Shown: positions 7,995-11,287 of the stretch, piece after piece | Numbering within the stretch: position 1 is the first letter of the stretch | Layout of the letters: each line of letters opens with the position of its first letter | Origin: Euperipatoides rowelli | Lineage: Eukaryota > Onychophora > Udeonychophora > Euonychophora > Peripatopsidae | Strand: one strand, 5' to 3' | DNA: 11,287 nt | NCBI GenBank assembly: GCA_003024985.2 | Contig: PXIH01S0029362.1 | The notes under the pieces: generated by a model | Databases searched by the model: none | Told to the model about the DNA's origin: nothing | What the model saw: only the letters and a program-made list of their open reading frames with translations | Translations under genes and position numbers: made by a program

Positions 7995-9183
7995 AGCTAG
8001 TAACTTAAAAATACAAAATCTACAGTAACTTTTTCTCTTTTGAAATTAATTCTTTTTACGTTGCAAACAGTTGATTTTACAAACTTAAGGTACGGTAAAT
8101 GAATACAATATTGAGTCAAATGATTTGATAATAATCGATAAATAGCAGGACTAAAGTAACAGTTCAAGATTCAATAATTAGATGTCTTACTGCACGGAAT
8201 ATTAATTTGCAGTTTGATAAAATTAAGCGTGATGAGAGTGAATTAAATATTGTACAATCCAAGTAAAGATTGTAAACTAAATGCAAAGATAATCTACCAA
8301 TTTGAAACATACTTTCATCCAGTGCAGGATAAGGGTTAGGATTATGATAAAGCTAATTTTTCTTTGAAAATTAATAGTTGAGTGGAAAATATTGAAGAAA
8401 ACTAATTAGTAAAGCTAGTGTTAAAAATGAAAAAAAAAAAAAAAATGTACTAAACTAAAGAACACTAATAGCTTTAGGTTGATAAATTATATGACAGGTT
8501 GATAAAATATTATGTCTGACTACAAAAATGGTAGTAACTTGAGTTTTGACACAGATACGAACCTGAAATTTCTACACAATATGGGAAGCAGTCTACTCTG
8601 ACTGCCTGTCTATAAAAATAATAAAAATTATATAAAAAGTGTGTTAAAAATATAATTTACAGCAGAACTGTATTTTATTTTTTGTCATTGAGTCATTTGT
8701 AATAGCTTAATAAATAAATTTAACATAAAAAAAAAGTAAAATCATAGTATGTATTTTGATTATTTTATAAAAGTTATGCCAAGTGTCTTAATATAAAATA
8801 ACTTTATTAAAATCAACTTTTTCATAAGATTATTAACAAATAAACATAGAAGAATATTTATTTAGATTATTTTTTACAGCCATAAAATTGTCTCTTAAAG
8901 GAGTGTTTAGTCTATAAATATATTGGCAAATGCACTCCAACAATCATGCCCCTTTATAAAATCACAGCTTGGTCTTTTAGTCATTACATGGCATTCACAA
9001 TAACCTGCAGATTATCCTGTATTTGCCTAAATAGACATGAAGAGAGGTATATTGGGATGTTATTTGTATGTTTCATGATTTTTGTCATGCCCAAGCCTAA
9101 GGTGTTTTGTAAACATTGGTATTTCCTATTTTTTTTGTCTCTGACCTGTATATTATAGTGAGCTAGTTTATTATTTTATTTAT
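7995..9183. other. Long A/T-rich stretch, no gene seen
   Basis: About 1.2 kb without a supportable gene. It contains a 16-base poly(A) run (8430-8445), a 20-bp tandem pair AGGTTGATAAA (8476 and 8496), and three tiny hairpins. These are TACAATC/GATTGTA (8253-8274), GCAGTC/GACTGC (8588-8605) and GGAGTG/CACTCC (about 8901-8938). The plus-strand open frame at 8946-9158 has no recognisable protein features. Confidence 0.5.
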
Positions 9184-9315
9184 TAATTGTATATATTTTC
9201 TCGTGCATTCAGAATGTTTTTACTTTAGTTTGAGGCGTGCTCAATTTAATTAGTAAGCACGTCATAAACGAGTCTAATTTCCTGAATGCACGAGCCGATG
9301 TTAATTATACAATTA
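9184..9315. repeat. Inverted repeat with 13-bp perfect core
   Basis: CTCGTGCATTCAG (9200-9212) pairs perfectly with CTGAATGCACGAG (9282-9294). Outside it, TAATTGTATA (9184-9193) pairs with TATACAATTA (9306-9315). Inside it, CGTGCT (9236-9241) pairs with AGCACG (9256-9261). Three aligned stem segments in about 130 bp suggest a small palindromic MITE or a transcript hairpin. The G/C-rich arms stand out from the surrounding A/T-rich DNA. Confidence 0.7.
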
Positions 9316-9395
9316 TTTATTCATTTGTAGAAATTAGCATGTACGCTTGAATTTGGCCAGAAAGGCTTCTCCTTCTTTATTGTTTTTGTTCTTAC

Positions 9396-9480
9396 CTACA
9401 GGAGTGGCTCTCGCCACGACTGTCAGGTACCATCAGCTCAGCGGGAGCCATCTCCCGTATGTTTGTGACCATCCATGGAT
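9396..9480. other. Small G/C-rich island with splice-like edge
   Basis: This is the only compact G/C-rich patch in the window (more than half G/C by eye). On the plus strand it follows a model acceptor: a pyrimidine tract ending TTCTTACCTACAG at 9401. On the minus strand the same edge reads TGTAG/GTAAGAAC, a good donor. It holds two tight hairpins, GTGGC-TCTC-GCCAC (9405-9418) and GGGAG-CCAT-CTCCC (9442-9455). The minus strand reads PWMVTNIREMAPAELMVPD and on to a stop. The plus frame from 9347 runs through to 9565. I do not recognise either product. A conserved exon, a SINE or MITE fragment, or another dispersed repeat are all possible. I see no clear Pol III A/B boxes. Confidence 0.35.
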
Positions 9481-9485
9481 ATTAT

Positions 9486-10555
9486 TTTTAATTTTATTTT
9501 ATTATTTCATGTACGCTATTCAGCAAAGTTGGCTGACTAACGTAATCTTTAAATATTGTAAATAAACAAAGAGAAGAGCAGTTTTATTTAAAGCTTACAG
9601 AGTATTCAACTTATTTCCTCTCCTCCTGCAACATTTTATATAATGATTTGGAATTTAATATTTTTAAATTGCTATAATATACAGGTCATAATATTTACAT
9701 AAGCTGATTAATTCTATTGCGATACTTTCATTGCTACTTAACCTACATTAAAGGCAAGCCTAGAATTAGATAACATTTGAAACGATGGATTAACAACCAT
9801 AACACAAACAGGGTGACATACAGTTGAACTTTGAAGGACAGAATAATATCCCAGCCTATATATAAAATTAAAATGCCTTATTAAACAAAGCTAAGAAATC
9901 AACACGTCTTAATGAAAATGGATAAGTGTATTCCTTCTTGGTAGTTTATNCTAATTTATAAAATATTATGAAAATTTCTAAAAAATAAATTATCAGATCC
10001 ACTACCGCTATTAAAATGAGTAAACCCTAGAAAATGCTATCTTTTCTATGTATTCCCACCTCTTCATCTTTCTTGAAAAATAAATTCTTGCTGTGTGCAG
10101 ATTCTAGAATAATATGCCATCGTAAAATATTTACCTGTCATCGGCTTGTTAATAATATTAAACTCCAGAAATAATATTGAAAAGTTTATTATAATTACCT
10201 CCAAATGCATCATAAATTTTGCAATAAATAGACTACATCATGTTCTTTCTTTTATTAACAAGATTCCCTAACCCTGAGACACAGATGTGGTTATTACCAT
10301 ACATTTTGAAAGTGTGTATATTTTGAAGATTGGACCAATCAGAAAACTAAGTTGTTATTTTCACTTGTGTACGGCTATAGTTAAAAATAATAGTATGTAA
10401 CATATTGGACTGTCAGACAGACATCATAATTGAATCTNNACTTCCTGGTTCTTAAAGAAATCTTGCTCTTTTTATACTTTGAAAAAATATGTGAATGATG
10501 CTAGTTGTTTCTGTGTTGGTAAATAGATTATCTGGTTAAAAACAGTTAACTGCTC
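9486..10555. other. A/T-rich stretch, no gene seen
   Basis: About 1 kb with no supported gene or long repeat. Short items only: GATTGGACCAATC at 10329-10341 is a palindrome carrying a CCAAT core, and CAGTTAACTG at 10544-10553 is a perfect 10-bp palindrome just outside the foldback. Unresolved bases lie at 9950 and 10438-10439. Confidence 0.5.
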
Positions 10556-10558
10556 ACC

Positions 10559-10926
10559 AATATTTGCGGAAGAATATTAGATATGGTGAACAAACAACTA
10601 AACAAGTGCCTAGTGTGTCCAAGTGCAATTACTTTTTTTTTCAAATTAGCCAATCATATCGAATGAAGGGATAAACAAACATATGCAAAAATTATGTTTT
10701 AGCTTATATAAAATAGAATGGATGAAGAGATAAGCTAAAATATATTTTATATAAGCTAAAACATATTTTTGTTTATCCCTTCATTCGATATGATTGGCTA
10801 ATTTGAAAAAAAAAAAGTAATTGCCCTTGGACACACTAGGCGCTCCTACAACTAATTGCATGCTATGCCTTTTAGCAAACGATCTGGAGTTGTTTGCTCA
10901 CCAGATCTAATATCCCTCCACCAATA
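10559..10926. mobile_element. Long foldback (inverted-repeat) element
   Basis: Two arms face each other around a short centre (10715-10743). The inner stem, 10693-10714 against 10744-10765, is a perfect 22 bp. The main stem, 10608-10679 against 10768-10841, differs by a single substitution plus a 9-versus-11 homopolymer. An outer stem, 10574-10598 against 10889-10913, has two mismatches, and weaker matching continues to about 10559/10926. The left arm has about 13 extra bases at 10680-10692, and the right arm about 45 extra near 10842-10888. The near-identity of the arms points to recent formation or gene conversion. No transposase is encoded, so if mobile it would be non-autonomous (foldback or MITE type). 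No convincing target-site duplication is visible. Confidence 0.85.
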
Positions 10927-11104
10927 TGTTGTGGGATAACGGGAAAGTTCAGTCTTCTGATACGATTAAAATTATCAGAAAATCAAAGTTTCTCGAAAAA
11001 CAATTGAGCCATCAACATATTAGCTACTTGATGTGATTTTATGACCTTGAGATTTGCAAAAGTATATAAATCTAAATTTGTCTGATCATTTATAGTATTA
11101 TTTA
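10927..11104. other. Spacer between foldback and LINE
   Basis: No separate gene is seen. Part of it may be decayed LINE sequence: the plus-strand frame around 11043-11066 reads DLEICKSI, which could correspond to the segment just before the endonuclease SDH motif. This is too short to claim. Confidence 0.3.
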
Positions 11105-11287
11105 TATGTTGGTAATAGTGATCATAATATTATAGTAATAGTGATCATAATATTATAAGGTTTAATTTGACTTTAAATGGTGAAATTAGAAGTAATGATA
11201 TGTTAGTTCCAGATTTTAGTAAATCAGATTTTAATAAACTAAGAAGTATACTCGGTTCAGTTAATTGGAAGGATATTTTCGAAGGTA
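11105..11287 (+). mobile_element. 5' edge of a CR1/jockey-type LINE, runs off window
   Basis: From 11137 the plus strand reads NSDHNIIRF, then NLTLNGEIRSNDMLVPDF, SKSDFNKLRSILGSVNWKDI and FEG, open to the window end. In LINEs of the CR1/jockey group the open frame begins with an apurinic-type endonuclease (exonuclease-endonuclease-phosphatase fold). Its last motif is SDH, where the His is catalytic, and it is followed by a linker with the pattern DF-x-x-x-x-F-x-x-x-R-x-x-L-x-x-x-x-W before the reverse transcriptase. Both are seen here in the right order. Upstream of SDH the frame is lost within one repeat unit: a 23-bp duplication shifts the frame and stops lie at 11119 and 11125. The copy is therefore 5'-truncated or damaged at this end. 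Its state beyond the window is unknown. Confidence 0.8.
11112..11157 (+). repeat. 23-bp perfect tandem duplication inside the LINE
   Basis: The 23-base unit starting GTAATAGTGATCAT occurs twice without any difference, at 11112-11134 and 11135-11157. Both copies encode GNSDH/NSDH when read in their own frame. Because 23 is not a multiple of three, the duplication breaks the endonuclease frame. A further TGATCAT lies at 11083-11089. Confidence 0.95.

Noticed and set aside
8430-8445. 16-base poly(A) as a possible SINE or LINE tail
   Set aside because: No retroposon body or target-site duplication can be seen next to it, and poly(A) runs are common across the window.
8946-9158. Plus-strand open frame, and a minus-strand acceptor-like site (TCTATTTAG near 9030) followed by 13 codons to TAA
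   Set aside because: Neither gives a recognisable protein. The minus-strand piece (QIQDNLQVIVNAM) is too short to separate from chance.

Overview
This is an A/T-rich, almost gene-free stretch of a eukaryotic nuclear genome. By eye about three quarters of the bases are A or T, with many poly(A)/poly(T) runs, a long GATA microsatellite and four unresolved bases (n at 1836, 9950, 10438 and 10439). No bacterial operon, ribosome binding site, tRNA or rRNA is visible. The recognisable elements point to an invertebrate animal: a decayed Tc1/mariner-superfamily transposon of a type common in arthropods, and the edge of a CR1/jockey-type LINE. The species cannot be read from the sequence.

Layout. 1-1040 is A/T-rich, with one weak minus-strand exon candidate (561-725). 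1042-1216 is the GATA microsatellite. 1217-2330 is mostly featureless, apart from a short tandem duplication (2253-2308). 2378-2677 has a coding-like, stop-broken frame on the minus strand. 2831-3506 is a dead mariner-like element on the plus strand with an internal deletion, stops, frameshifts and a changed catalytic residue. 3775-4411 holds several inverted repeats, including a three-layer nested palindrome. 5665-5782 is the best candidate for a host exon: a 38-codon terminal exon on the minus strand with a strong acceptor in front and AATAAA signals behind. 6397-7370 is a repeat block: paired GTGGGTCAA-type repeats, then about 2.4 tandem copies of a 234-241 bp unit. 7578-7994 carries two related end-like motifs, the second finishing in AAAGGGTTAA. 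9184-9315 is an inverted repeat, followed by a small G/C-rich island (9396-9480). 10559-10926 is a long, nearly perfect foldback. The window ends inside a LINE (from about 11105) whose endonuclease C-terminus is readable.

The window is best read as intergenic or intronic DNA built up from mobile-element debris and repeats. No gene can be called with confidence. The strongest protein-level calls are the two transposon remnants. The most interesting structural item is the young foldback lying about 180 bp upstream of the LINE.
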